DNA from: Euglena gracilis
Taxonomy: Eukaryota > Euglenida > Euglenophyceae > Euglenales
Direction of reading: 5' to 3'
Assembly (NCBI GenBank): GCA_039621445.1
Contig: CP154956.1
Location: forward strand, 83,572,474-83,636,473
DNA: 64,000 nt
The number at the start of each line of letters is the position of its first letter. Positions within the stretch are counted from its first letter, which is position 1. Under the pieces are notes generated by a model. The model was not told the DNA's origin. It did no database searches and saw nothing but the letters and a program-made list of their open reading frames with translations. Below, one piece after another: positions 44,381-55,665 of this stretch. The position numbers and the translations under genes were made by a program.

Positions 44381-46061
44381 AAGCATCAGCTGTGAGCAGG
44401 TGCCCTCCACCCTGCATGGATTTATCTCGTGTCAAGGTGTTTGATCATCAACAATGTCCAAAAAAGGAACATTCTTGTTTGCCGTTCAGCCCCTCCCCCC
44501 CCCATGCATGGATTTTTCCTCGTGTTAAGGTGTTTGACCATCAACAATGTCCAAAACGGTATCATTCTTGTCTGCCGTTCAGCCCCCTCCCCCCCCCCCA
44601 GCCCCCCCTCGTTCTGCGCAGGTGTTTGACCATCAACAACAACTCCTTGGCCGCGTGTCATCAACACGACCTGCACCGTTTCTGGCTGACAATGGGTGTT
44701 TTTAAAGTTTTGGGTGTTTTCCAGTTCTTGTTGTGTCTCACGGCTGGCTTCCCCAGAATCAAATGGGTTGGTTGTTGGGCGTGGTTGGTTTTTTCCCCCT
44801 CTTGCACCCCTGCACCCCCGGGGTTCCCCGTGGATATTTCGGTGCCTAAAATTTTTGAAAGTGGGGTGGCATTTTTTCTGAAACTTTTTCCCCTGTTTTT
44901 TTTTTCACCGACCCCCCCCCCCGGGTTTCCTCTGTGAGAGACGGTCCAGCACCTGCCTGTCGGCTGCACGGCTGTGTTTTTTTGGCACGGTCAGATGGAC
45001 TTCTTACGACCCCGAACACTTCAGTGAACACATGGAGTCTTTTGTGGCAGTGTCATCTTTGAAAAAATTGGCAATTTTTTTCCTTCAAAACCGTTGCTCA
45101 GATTGGCTTGCGCGGTTCACATTCTGCTAATTTTAATTTTTTTGAGAATTTCAGGTTCAAAACTAAAAAAAAAGTGATAAACAGTTTTCGACATTTTTCA
45201 AAATTTATAAACAAACCGTGCAGAGGAACCGTCGTGTAAAGCACTTTTTACTGCAATAGTTCTCAGAGCCAAAGAACCGGAGACTCTAACCTTGGGACCA
45301 AACAATTGTTCGTACCTACCCCTAAGGAGGGGGGAGGAGGTCAGTGAACCAGTCACTGCCCCCCCCTCCCCGGGCGGGGGGGGTGGTCAGAGCTTGAGCG
45401 GCTGCCTGCTGAGGGCCTTAAAGTCGTTAAAAAATACATTTACGTGGAAAAGAGGCGCGCGCCTCACGTCCGCGGAACCGTCTGTCCCGGCTGCCGACGA
45501 CATTTTAATGCGCTGTAGCTTTTCCATACGGCCGCCGGACCTGCGCATTTTGATGCTCGCGCATTTTGGTGTCGCCCCTTAGTGTGTCTGCCTATTTTTG
45601 GGCAGGGAGGTAATAACAAATAATAACCCGTTTTGGGGGGTAAATCCCTTTTGTTACTGAACTGTTCGAGGGCCCCAAAATAGCAAAATCCTTTATCTTA
45701 CCAAGTTATTTGTTATTATTCTGGGGTGTTGTGCTAATATTAGTATTCCTTCTTTCGGGTTTATTTGTATTTAAATGCCTGAAACATCAAAAACATTTTG
45801 CACATTTTTTCGGAATATCTCCAAAATGGTGGCCATTCAAAGGAATTTACTAGGCGGGTGGTTTGGGGGGGATGCATGGGGGACGCAGGGGGGGGGGGGG
45901 TCCGTGGCCCGGGTTAAGAAAATATGCTGTTTTTCGTGGTAAGGAACCAATGAATGAAAATGATGTCCCAATGCCCCAAACCATGGCCACGGCGTCCTGG
46001 AAAACGTTCTTGTGCCATTTGCTTTATTTATTTGTACTCATTGCGTTCTTCCTCAGTCTGT

Positions 46062-46345
46062 TTTTGAAATGGCAAAGAAACCTGCCAACACCATGGACCG
46101 AATGTTGCCACAACCCCCAAAAGTTCCTGAATTTTTGGCCACAATTCAGCAGGGTTGGGATAAAAGAAAGGATGTTGACCCCTTGCATGGTAAGATGCTT
46201 TCTGTGTCCGTTGCCACCATGAAAAACCATCGGCAATCACTGGGCAAATCGGAGATGGCCCTGATGCGGCAAGTCATCGTGGAAGGGCATTATGTTCTTT
46301 GTTTGAAAGGTCTTAAATTTTGGGAGAAAAACCTGAACACGGCAA
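46062..46345 (+). CDS. Unidentified ORF
   Basis: Opens with MAKKPANTMDRMLPQPPKVP and continues EFLATIQQGWDKRKDVDPLH, then GKSEMALMRQVIVEGHYVLC. Codon choice and composition look like real coding DNA. It is bounded by repeats carrying AAAATATGCCCTGTTTTTCG on either side, so it may belong to a mobile element. No family recognised. Confidence 0.35.
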
Positions 46346-46396
46346 TATGCCCTGTTTTTCGTGTTCACCTTACCACGAAAAACAGGGCATATTGCC
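46343..46396. repeat. Hairpin GCAATATGCCCTGTTTTTCG
   Basis: Two inverted arms of about 24 bases around TTCACCTTAC. One arm is repeated at 45913-45940 and 46403-46430 in the context GGTTAAGAAAATATGC, and a degraded one at 46950. Confidence 0.8.
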
Positions 46397-46649
46397 GGGT
46401 TAAGAAAATATGCCCTGTTTTCCGTGTTCATAGCAAAGCCGGCAGTCAAAAAAACCAAAAAAACAAAAAACGGTTTTTTTTGGTTTTTTTTGTGTTTTTT
46501 TAAAAAAAACAAAAAAAACGCCAGCGGGGGTATGGTGGAAAAAAATTTCATTTTTTTTGGGCAGTTCCCAACATGATCTTGGAATTGTTGCATTTTTTTT
46601 CTGTCACTTTTATAGCTATTTTCTCAACCAACCTCTTTTGCCCATGCTT

Positions 46650-46742
46650 CAAAGGTCAATACAAAACCGAGGAAAGGGGGGGTTGCATGTGTGTGGTGTT
46701 TTTTTTTTTGAGTTTTTCCGTTGCCGGCGACTTGGCGCTTGT

Positions 46743-46787
<45 letters not shown>

Positions 46788-46890
46788 CAAAGGGTCAATA
46801 CAAAAACCGAGGAAAGGGGGGTGGGGGTTTGCATGTGATGTGTGGTTGTTTTTTTTTTGGGTTTTCCGTTGCCGGCGTTTTTTTTCAAAA
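46650..46890 (+). repeat. Tandem duplication with poly-T
   Basis: Two imperfect copies (46650-46738 and 46786-46878) of a unit with TCAATACAAAACCGAGGAAA and TTTCCGTTGCCGGCG, separated by a run of about 45 T. A hairpin of A and T runs with CGTTTTTTT follows. Confidence 0.8.
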
Positions 46891-47009
46891 AAACACGTTT
46901 TTTGTTTTTTTTTAAAAAAACAAAAAAACGCCAGCTCTGGTTCATAGCCACGAAATACAGGGCAGGCGCCGGGCCTCTAAACACGGTTACAACCCCCCCC
47001 CCCAGGGGT

Positions 47010-47196
47010 GTACCATCCCCCCCCCCTTTATTGTCCCCCCCCCCCCTTTTTTTTCCCTGGGCCCCGGCCGACGGGGGGTTTTTTTGGCCCGGCCAATGAA
47101 ATTCCTTTGGTACCCCTTTATTGTCCCCCCCCCTTTATTGTCCGGTCGGGCCTCCTGGGGGCAGGTCGGTGGGACAATAAAGGGGGGGGGGGAGGT
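47010..47196. mobile_element. GTACCCC..TTTATTGTCC element, copy B
   Basis: Nearly identical core to copy A with longer poly-C and poly-T runs; the right end is GGGACAATAAAGGGG. Confidence 0.8.
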
Positions 47197-47326
47197 GGTA
47201 GAAGTATTTTTTTCTCGGGGGGGGGGGGCGAGATTCTTGACAAGGCTTATTATGACCATTTTTCCCTGCCGCCCAAAGGGCGGCGAGACGGTAGCACTTT
47301 TTTTCCATAAAAGATGGCATTGGGGG

Positions 47327-47736
47327 CTAGGCGCACCGCCCAGGGGGGTCATGGGACCCCCCCCCCCGCACGGCCCCTGCGCGGCCGCTCGCCCCCGCCT
47401 TCGACCCCCCCCACTGTGCCACCCAACAAAAAAAATTGTTTCGAGGAAAACCCACGACCTTTTGAGGCCTAAAAATGGACGAAATGACCCCTTTTGACAT
47501 AAAATTTCAAATAAGGGTTGCACGCTCCGCGTGCGGCCCAAAGAACATTTTTTGATGGCCCAATCGGACCCCCCCTCCCCCCGCGGCCGCCTGCTCGCTA
47601 TGGTGGTGACATTCGTGAAAAGTGGTCGGAAAGAAAAGCAAAAAATTGTGAAATTTCGTGAAATTTCAGGGGGCCGGAAATTTCAGTCACCACCCTACCA
47701 CTCCCCCCCCCCCCCCCCGCCGTGCCCAGCCTCCAT
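47327..47736. mobile_element. Second copy of the GGAGGCTAGGC element
   Basis: GGGGGCTAGGCGC at the left matches GTGCCCAGCCTCC at the right in inverted orientation; ATT stands on both sides. The inside is related, in reverse, to the element at 42965-43424 (shared AACAAAAAAAATT and TTTGAGGCCTAAAAATGG type blocks). Confidence 0.6.
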
Positions 47737-48616
47737 TGAATGTGGGGAAAATGTGGCAATTTTTAACATTGATGCCTTTTGTGTTTTGGGATTTCAAAAA
47801 AGAGTGCAGAATATGAAAAAAGACGGCAATGAGAAAAACCCGTCCTCTCTGAGCCATTTTGCATGGAACAGAAAAGAAATGTATTGCGCCCGAAGGGTGG
47901 CTGGACGGTAATGCATTTTTACAAAAGGTTTCCCCAAAAAGAGCCAAATTTGTCAACAGAAATGGTGTGTTTATGAAAAAAAAATGAATTTTAGAAGCCA
48001 TGTCAAAACACATGCCGCTTGTTTCCGCCCCGTGGAAAAAGATTTTTGCCCCCTCCGACCCATGAGTTTTGGACTTGTTTTGCCGCCTGCGGCGCCCAGG
48101 GCGGCGAGACGGTAGCGACATTCAACAGCAAAAACAGCCAAAAGGCTCAATGAAAAGTTGCGACCTTTTGTGAGAAATTTAAAAGGCACAGAGAATGTGG
48201 TGAGTAAAATACACACTTTGCAAAAAAAATTCTTTCCAAAATCTCGGGGGGGGGGGGGGCGGCCGCCCCCCCCGACCCCCCACTTCTACACCTATGCCCC
48301 CCCTTAAGTGACCCCCCCCCTAAGGGGGTCTGGCCGGGTCAAGAGGGGGGTCATTTGGGGGGGTCATGGTAATAAAAAAAGGGACACAATGGAACAAGAA
48401 GGGCGAGGGCAAGAACAAGGGCGGCAAACCTCAAAACAGGGGGGGTCCAGTCCTGGTGTAGGGGTCGGCCGAGGGCGACCAACCTTGCAAAGGTCGCCCC
48501 CACGAACGAGACTCGGTCGCCCTCGGTCCCCCCCCCCCACGATCGCCCTCGGTCCATGACCGAGGGCGACCAAGGGCGACCGTTGTCCGACTCCCCCCCC
48601 CCCCCGGCCAAAGATA

Positions 48617-48795
48617 CCATGCCCCCCCCCATATTGTACCCCCCTTGGGAGCCATTTTCTGGGGGGGAGTACATTATGGGGGGGTACAATATGCAGACCC
48701 GTGAACCGTCAAAAAAGACCTTTAATTTTCTTCATAAGGAAATTGGGGGGGGTACATTATGGGGGGGGTACAATATGGGGGGGGCATGGTACCCC
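48617..48795. mobile_element. ACCATGCCCC..ATATTGTACC element
   Basis: Same design as 56269-56426: ACCATGCCCCCC, ATATTGTACCCC at the left and GTACAATATGGGG, GGCATGGTACC at the right. Confidence 0.65.
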
Positions 48796-49014
48796 CCCCC
48801 CCTCAAAGTGTCCCCCCCCCCTCAGAGTGGCCAAATTTTTTTTGGCAAATCTGGTCCCCCCCCCCTCAAAGTGGCCACTTTCTTTTGACACCGAAGGCAC
48901 CGAAGCCCAAAAATTGCCCCCCCCCCCAAAGTGTCCCCTCCCCCAAAGTGGCCGTTTTGGGGTCCCGTGGTGCTTGGAGGGTGGCCACTTTAAGGGGGGG
49001 TGAGGGTACCCCCA
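48782..49014. mobile_element. CAAAGTGGCCACTTT element, copy A
   Basis: CCCCCCTCAAAGTGTCC and TCAGAGTGGCC units at the left are inverted at the right (GGGTGGCCACTTTAAGGGGG). The core TTTTGACACCGAAGGCACCG is shared with 51385-51602. Confidence 0.8.
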
Positions 49015-49344
49015 AAAATGACCATTTGTAGGCCTCAAAAAAGTCGTGATTACTTTCGCGAAAATTTCCCCCCCACAACCCCCCCCCCCCCGCATCCCGA
49101 ACCACCCCCTAAGAATGAGTTCCGTCATGAGGAATTGAACCAAAAGCATCTCTGACAGCCAAAGTAGTGAAATTGTTCAAAATCTTACACATTCCACCTG
49201 AAAGTTCCACAACGCCAATCCGAAAACCTTGTCCCACAATGCCAATCTGACTCCTTTAGAACGAACCACAAACCTCACAAACGAGATGCAGCTACACCGA
49301 TGAGCAACACCAAGAGTGCGTCATGGTGCCCAAAATGCCCCTTA

Positions 49345-49462
49345 AGTCTGCGTCTTAGGCGCAGGGACTCAGGACGGAGTCTGCGTCTAAGACGCAGGAC
49401 TTCGGGCAGGACGGAGTCTGCGTCTTAAGACGCAGACTCCGTCCTGAGTACTGCGTCTTAAG
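49345..49462. repeat. GCGTCTAAGACGC palindrome cluster, left
   Basis: Alternating palindromes CTGCGTCTTAAGACGCAG and GACTCCGTCC / GGACGGAGTC units fold into nested hairpins. Same family as 50372-50545 on the other side of recombinase copy 1. Confidence 0.85.
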
Positions 49463-49649
49463 GAAAATGTGACTGAATGAACTGAATGAAAAGGAGAATG
49501 GTGTGAAAACGAAGCTAAAAGCTTCTTCAAAGCCTCTTTGTGCCATTGGCAATGGGGAATCACCATCCAAAATGCAAAGGGAATGCCATGAGAAGCAGCC
49601 GCAACGTCGCAAGGTTATTGTGACGTGCGAAACGGCAATTGTGCCGTGG

Positions 49650-50200
49650 TCAATCTGAGCACATTTGCCAGAAACTCTGGGACTCATACCAACTCTTCCA
49701 ATTTGTTTGGGTAAAAAGTTGTGCCACCTCGTGGTCGGTCAAAACCGCCACAGACTCCTTCCGTGCCATGAAATTGCGGGACCTTGTGCAAGCAGCGTTG
49801 AAAAAGAGCACAAAATTTGGAAACTGTTTGCTTGCACTGGGGACAATGCCATGTTCGGGACGCGTAGTCTTGTACGCTGAAGCCAATGCGTTGACTGTTG
49901 TTCTTAAGGTTGTGGGGCTCCATTCCCGAACAGCAACACCAGTGGCTCGACAAATTTCCTTCCTCTGTTGTAGGGCTGATTCTCGCTCCTGATGGTTGTC
50001 CAAAACACAATCCACTGACAGCGTCCACTTTGCAAAGGCAGTGAACCACTCATCCAAATTCGGCAAAATGATCTGCCTGTGGTCCAACACCTTTGCAAAG
50101 TCCAACGCGGCGAGAATTGCCATTTTTCGGTTTCTCTCTGTTCCTGGAGGAGGACGAGCCACTTTGGAAAAAGTTGCCCCCAAATAGGGCGGTGTCCGCT
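49650..50200 (-). CDS. Tyrosine-recombinase-like N-terminal gene, copy 1
   Basis: A minus-strand ORF of about 177 codons ending in TGA. It aligns with the plus-strand gene at 59753-60157: both have a W at the second helix, Q-R-E/K-x-x, then R-x-x-VN-L-x-x-Y, P-x-x-x-x-V, S/A-S/A-x-K/R-x-FP and a final basic helix. In the other copy this part precedes a TGLR motif, so it should be the SAM-like DNA-binding half of a tyrosine recombinase of the Crypton/DIRS kind. Here the catalytic half is missing. The ORF is bracketed by palindrome clusters at 49345-49460 and 50372-50545. Confidence 0.55.
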
Positions 50201-50371
50201 GGCAAATCTTCAGAAGGAGTGTATGCCTTTTTCAAAGCTTCTAAAATTCAGGTACAGGTGGCAAGGGTCCAAGGCCTGCCTCAGCCACGTTCACCAACTG
50301 TGCGGCCATCATCGTGATTGGCTGTGTGTGTGTGAGAGAGAGAGAGATAATATAACAAAAATTCCGCCGTC

Positions 50372-50548
50372 AAAGCCGCAGACTCCGTCCTGAGTCCCTG
50401 CGCCTCTAATACGCAGACTTACAAAAACTGCGTCTTAAGACGCAGACTCCGTCCTGAGTCCTGCGTCTAAGACGCAGACTCCGTCCTTCGGACGGAGTCT
50501 GCGTCTTAGACGCAGGACTCAGGACGGAGTCTGCGTCTAAGACGCAGT
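50372..50548. repeat. GCGTCTAAGACGC palindrome cluster, right
   Basis: At least six arms of CTGCGTCT(T)AAGACGCAG with GACTCCGTCCTGAG spacers, including a GTCCTTCGGAC hairpin tip. With 49345-49462 it brackets the recombinase-like ORF, giving an element of about 1.2 kb. Confidence 0.85.
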
Positions 50549-50679
50549 TTTTGCCATAGACTTAGTATCTCGACTCGACAGAAACATGAAAACCTGATCA
50601 GAGAAGAAGACACATAGGAGGTTAGGCAGGGGTGGGGGGGGGGGGTTGGGGGCTCCGCCCCTAAAGGAATTTCATGGAG

Positions 50680-50800
50680 AAACTTCACCGGTGAAGTTCA
50701 CCGGTGAAGTTCACCGGTGAAGTTCGTCCATGTATTTCCAATGAAGAGGGGGGGGGTGGGGGGGTCCCGCCCGCAAAACCCAAAGTTCACCGCCTGATCT
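50680..50800. repeat. GTGAAGTTCACCGG repeats
   Basis: Three tandem GGTGAAGTTCACC units followed by a G-run and AAAGTTCACCGCC; same family as 29490-29840. Confidence 0.7.
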
Positions 50801-51384
50801 CCATATGCCTCAATTTCAATCAGCGTGGCGCATGCGTGACGAACACAAGACACCAATCGCTAGCACCGACAACCATTTGAGACAAACACGTAAACACCGT
50901 AAGGTGAATTAGCTACCAATTTTTGTTTTTTGGTAAATTGGCCAATCAAACCTCGTTGTAAATGAGGTGTATAAGGAAATACGATAAATGCAAAGCCAAC
51001 CAAAAGCCCCCTCAACCTGATTAATATTTCCCAAAGAGGGAGGAAATGTGCCATTTGTAAAAATCAAAAAGATAGCATTGCTTTTCAAGCAGCCAAACAT
51101 CCAGGGGGGATGAAAAGGGGGATAACAAATACACAAAAATACAAAAATGAATGGTGATTGGTTATGATAAACCCCCCTCCCCAAATAACCTGGCAGGGTG
51201 CCAAGTTGTTGGAACCATCTTTTTGGCCTTCCCCCCTGCCAGGTTATTTAGGCCCTTTTTTTTCAGCGCCATAAGGTTTTGTTGCATTAAAATTGGGGTG
51301 CCAAGTTACTGGAACCATCTTTTTTGCCCCTCCCCCTGCCAAGTTATTTGGCCACTGCCAGGAGGAGCAAGGGCCCCGCCAGGT

Positions 51385-51603
51385 TACCCTCACCCCCCCT
51401 CAAAGCGTCCCCCCCCTCAGAGTGGCCAATTTTTTTTAGCAAATCTGGTTCCCCCCCCTGAAAGTGGCCACTTTCTTTTGACACCGAAGGCGCCGAAGCC
51501 CAAAAATTGCCCACCCCCCCAAAGTGCCCCCTCCCCCAGAGTGGCCGTTTTGGGGTCCTGTGGTGCTTGGAGGGTGGCCACTTTGAGGGGGGATGAGGGT
51601 ATT
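51385..51603. mobile_element. CAAAGTGGCCACTTT element, copy B
   Basis: About 90% identical by eye to 48782-49014 over its length, including the core and the inverted ends TACCCTCACCCCCC / GGGGGGATGAGGGTA. Confidence 0.82.
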
Positions 51604-51938
51604 TGGGGCGGGGGAGGGGGTTTTTTTGTTGCTTGAGATTAAAACATGTCCCAAAAGAATAAGTGATTAGAAAGCCCCCAATTACGTTTTTTTTTTATCG
51701 TGGCGACAATTAGGGACATTGGTTCTTGGGGCCCAGGTCACAATTTTGACCACCGGTGGGGAGACTGCCTAAAAGGGCATCCACTGCAGCAGCTCCTAGG
51801 GAGCCGGCACCACGTAAAACAGCCAAAAATTCATCTACGTTGGGGGGGCGGGGCATCTGTGCTTCCATCATGTTGGCAAAACGCTTCATCGGACTGTGGG
51901 GAAAAGCCCGTGAACTTGGTTAAAAAACGGTTTTAAGA

Positions 51939-52037
51939 AAAAAGCGGGGTCCGATCACGATTCCCGGTGGAGAAACGGGGGGCGCCGTAGGCGCCCCCCG
52001 TTTCTCCACCGGGAATCGTGATCGGACCCCGCTTTTT
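51939..52037. repeat. Perfect 48-bp-arm palindrome
   Basis: Arms 51939-51986 and 51990-52037 are exact inverse complements around a 3-base GTA loop; they include CGATCACGATTCCCGGTGGA. It lies just after GAACTTGGTTAAAAAACGGTTTTAAG, which resembles GAACGGTTAACGGTTTTAAG at 53010-53030. Confidence 0.93.
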
Positions 52038-52378
52038 CTTATAAAAAAATTTTCCAGCGCCTTCGGCGCCGGTTTTTTTGGCCGATTTTTGAGGGACCCT
52101 AGGACCCCCCCCTCGGTGTTGAGACAGCACAGCAAAAAGTGCCAAAAAATGCAAAAAAAATCTCACCTCGGGCCCCTGCCAACGCTCCATTGGCTTGGAA
52201 TTTGGACTGCCTTTTTGGAATAATAATAACCCCCCTCTATATGACACCCCCCCCCAGGGTCGGGAGGGGGGGGGCGATGACATTAAGGGGGGTGCCCATC
52301 CTATGGTGAGTAACCGGCGAGGTGGTCGGCGTACCTGAACTGGCACGCAGACCTGGCGCCGGAAGGCGCCACCGTTAT

Positions 52379-52565
52379 CCAAATTCTGTCTGCTGTCCCT
52401 TCCGTTTTCCCACCCGCACCCCCATCTTCTATTCCGTTGTGCCCACGGTGTGGTGTGCGTGCTTTTAGTGACACGGATGTGGCTGCAGCCAAAAGTGTTC
52501 GTTGTTCCGTTTGTGGCGAGACGTATCATTTTGTGTGTGCTGAGTTGTCTGAGGGTGAGAGGCAG
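52379..52565 (+). CDS. PHD-like zinc-finger fragment
   Basis: In frame: VIQILSAVPSVFPPAPPSSI, then LCPRCGVRAFSDTDVAAAKS and VRCSVCGETYHFVCAELSEG. The C-x2-C, C-x2-C, H-x2-C spacing is that of a PHD or related cross-brace finger. A run of about 40 A follows (52566-52606); after it, in a shifted frame, WVDGCGLVDCKVLICQGCR supplies further Cys. The A run may be an expansion inside the gene or a pseudogene tail. Similar fingers occur in some transposon proteins and in chromatin readers; no partner domain is visible. Confidence 0.5.
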
Positions 52566-52608
<43 letters not shown>

Positions 52609-52894
52609 AGTTGGGTGGATGGTTGTGGATTGGTGGATTGTAAGGTGTTGATTTGTCAGGGTTGTCGTTGAGTTATCCGTCCTGTTGTTCCTCTGACCAT
52701 GCCGAAAGGCATCGCGAGCATTTCCCTCGCACCGAAATTTAGTTTGCCGCGTGTCAGTTCCCTATGCCACCTCTTGCATTCCTGCCCCCACCCCTGAAGT
52801 TCTCCAGGTTCACCATTTGTTTCACATCCTCTTCCCTACTGCGTAAATGTTTTTCCTTTTTTTTATGTAAAAAAAAAACTCCGTCCACGGCTGC

Positions 52895-53032
52895 CGTCTG
52901 TGCACCCGTGAACCGACCACGGGTGCGCATATGTGAAAACGGGGTCCGTTCACGGGTGCCGTAGTGCGCACCCGTGAACGCACCCCGTTTCCTCACGTGG
53001 GGAAGCCCCTGAACGGTTAACGGTTTTAAGGC
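52895..53032. repeat. CGGGTGC palindromes
   Basis: GTGCACCCGTGAAC / GACCACGGGTGCGC and GGGGTCCGTTCACGGGTGC / GTGCGCACCCGTGAACGCAC form two hairpins, followed by GAACGGTTAACGGTTTTAAG. Together with 51905-52037 it brackets the PHD-like fragment. Confidence 0.75.
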
Positions 53033-54219
53033 CTTTTTTTGGTCTAAAAAGGCCATTTTTGGTGTCAAAATTTTCATCTGTATCGGGGGGGGGGGTCGGC
53101 ACTAGGGGGGGGGTCCCGAAAATTCCAACTGTACAGGGGGGGTCCCCAAAAAACCCCAACTGCCGTCGCCCCAATGGATATTTTAATTGCGCGTTATCAA
53201 AAGAAGCACCCAGGGGTGCATACACAATGAGAAATTTCATATTTAAGCACGGGGTTATTCTGTTGGAAGCATGTGTATTTTTTTAAAAAAAAGAAGAAAG
53301 GAAGTCGCCGTCTCTTTTTTTTGTCTTTTAGGCCATGTTTTTTCCAACCCCATGCTCCATTAGCCTTCACATCTCACCATAAGTTGCATTATGGGACCAG
53401 AGTGATTCTTTTTCCAGCTCACATCCACTCACATCTCAATTCCACACTCAATTCCATTTCACTCTCATTATCAGCTTGTGGAGATACATCAACTTTTTTT
53501 TATTATTCCATCTTTTTGGTTTGCATTCACATTGCAAGTCTGTCAGAATTATGCTGGCCTGAAGACTCGATTGCCTGAATGGATGCAATGAAGGACGATG
53601 TTTATATTTTACCTCAACCAACTATGACAGGCAAAGTCTTCCCCCCACCGGCCAGGTCTGGCTCTCAAAGTCAAGTTTTCCTTTGACAACAACATTCTTG
53701 TTTATTGGTTATGAAAAAAAGCCATTCCCTTTCACAATTTGACCTCCGAGAAAAAAAAAGCCCAATTGTAAATACGTTAAATATTGTACTCGCGTTTGGC
53801 TTTGTACTCATTTTGTGTTTCTGCTTTTTTTTTGACAACAATATTTTGGTCTGCATTGGACATCGTTGAAGAGGGGACCTGCAAGCAGTGCCAGGTATCC
53901 GCCATCATGTGCAGCCTGGCATCATTGATGCCGGGTATCTGGGGGAATTCTTCTCTGAGGTCAGGGCTGCTTGACAGGAGAAAAAAATCAATTTGACCTT
54001 GTCAGTTTCTAAACCAGCCCTGCTTGTGATGAAGAAGATATTCCATCCCCAATCAGTCAATTATGTCAAGGCTTCCATTTCTCTGTTTTCAAATGTCGAT
54101 GTGCATTTTCAGAAAGATCTCCTCAAAATTAAACATGACCATCAAAACCGTCAAGGATGGCTTTGCGGAACAAAACGTTTTTTTAATTCAATGCATTCAC
54201 ACACATACATGCACTAGGA

Positions 54220-54312
54220 GTACCCCCCCCTTATTGTCCCCCTCCTTATTGTCCCTGGGCCCCGGACGACAGGGGGGGTTATTGGCCCGGCCAATGAAAT
54301 TCCTTTGGTACG
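54220..54312. mobile_element. GTACCCC..TTATTGTCC element, short copy C
   Basis: Has the left end and core of copies A and B but stops at TTCCTTTGGTAC, lacking the right-hand half. Confidence 0.75.
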
Positions 54313-54483
54313 GTGTAGGCATATGCTTTCTCACCTCCTATGTCTCCTATGTCTCCCATATGTCTCGTAATAAATGGTTTTAAGGGGAAATAAGTTGCAA
54401 TTCACGAAGACTGCATTGATTTTTTTAAGAGAAAAGTTGAAGTTTCACTCTTTCTGCAAATTTGCATCAGGGCAAGGTTTGAA

Positions 54484-54642
54484 ACCGTGTATTGGGGCTC
54501 TGGCTTCACGCCCGAACTGGCGTTCTGGACGCTGGTTCGGCACATAAATTTCTGTGCTGAACCGGCGTCCAGAAGACGCTTGTCCCCAAGACGCCAGCTT
54601 CCCGCCGGTTTGGGCGGGAAGCTGGCGCCTTGGGGACCCAAA
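54484..54642. repeat. GAACCGGCG palindromes, left
   Basis: Two adjacent hairpins: TCTGGACGCTGGTTCGGCAC with its inverse, and GTCCCCAAGACGCCAGCTTC with its inverse (27-bp arm region around TTTGG). Related units lie at 55375-55440 and 55620-55660. Confidence 0.82.
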
Positions 54643-55012
54643 ATGAAAAGTGCCAAAAAGTGTCCAAACGGCTTTGTAGACATGCGGCAATCATATCTGA
54701 GTAGCTTTTGTGGGGTATTTGACCAGAAATTGGGGTATTTTGTGCAGCAATTTCCATTTTGGCCAAATTTGGGAATTGCTGAAATAGAATACCATGCAGC
54801 ACGGCTGAAATCTAAGGCCATCTGCTGAAAGCCCTTGAGAAGGGCTCTCGGTCAAGGGGCAACATGGCAGGTGAACACTGGAATTTGAAATTTGCGAAAA
54901 GGGTCCGAACATGCGATCGGCGATTTTCAGAGCCCTGTGCAGTGTGGCTGAGTTCTGAGGGCACCAAGCGAAACGTATTGGGGGAGGGCTTTCGATTGAT
55001 ATGCCGCATGGC

Positions 55013-55222
55013 ATAACGTGACCCCCCCCCCCTATATGGCACCCCCCAGGGATCGTTTTGACCCCCCTGGCGACAATGCGACAATTAGGGGGGGGTGACA
55101 ATTAGGGGGGGGGGTTTCTCGATTTACTCTATATGTCCATAGGATGTCCATGGGGGGGGGTACTAATTGTCGCCCCCCCCCTCCCGACTATTAGGGGGGG
55201 GTGACATACCACGTTATGCTGT
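55013..55222. mobile_element. Short inverted-repeat element with poly-C/poly-G ends
   Basis: GCATAACGTGACCCCCCCCC at the left is mirrored by GGGGTGACATACCACGTTATGC at the right; inside are GACAATTAGGGGGGG units. Similar AATTAGGGGGG/ CCCCCCTAATTGG pieces occur at 30000-30100, 30262-30310, 31345-31440 and 31535-31585. Confidence 0.6.
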
Positions 55223-55374
55223 GTGGGATTTCAATTAAGATGTCAAATTTTTTGAATACACAATCGCTGAAGCGCTAAGCGTTATGTGCATTATGGTTGA
55301 ATCCTGTGGCCATCTGTCAAAAGCCCTTGAGAAGAGCTTTCGATTGATGGGTAACATGGCATCAGACGTGTGAA

Positions 55375-55665
55375 GCTGCCGCCCGAACCGGCGTTTGAAG
55401 CACAGCTTCACAGCCGAACCGGCGTTCTGGACACAGTTTTTGTATCAAAAGATAGGGGGCAGATTCTGCAAGCAGTGAATATCTTTTTTGACCATCTTGC
55501 TTCCATAAACGTCCATAAACTTCAATCGACCGATTGACATGGCCATGCGCCCAAAAAGGTCAAAAATGCTCAAAAATGTTCAAAAAATGGGTATTTAGGG
55601 CGAAATTGGCCGTGATTCCTTGAACGCCGGTTTGGGCGTGAAGCCAGAGCCTTGAAGCCAGAGTT
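55375..55665. repeat. GAACCGGCG palindromes, right
   Basis: Units GCCGAACCGGCGTTCTGGAC and GAACGCCGGTTTGGGCGTGA recall the hairpins at 54484-54642. Between the two clusters, two similar blocks with AAAGCCCTTGAGAAG..CT lie at 54825-54870 and 55318-55360. Confidence 0.6.

Noticed and set aside
46741-46915. Poly-Phe ORFs
   Set aside because: Translations of a long T run and A/T hairpin.
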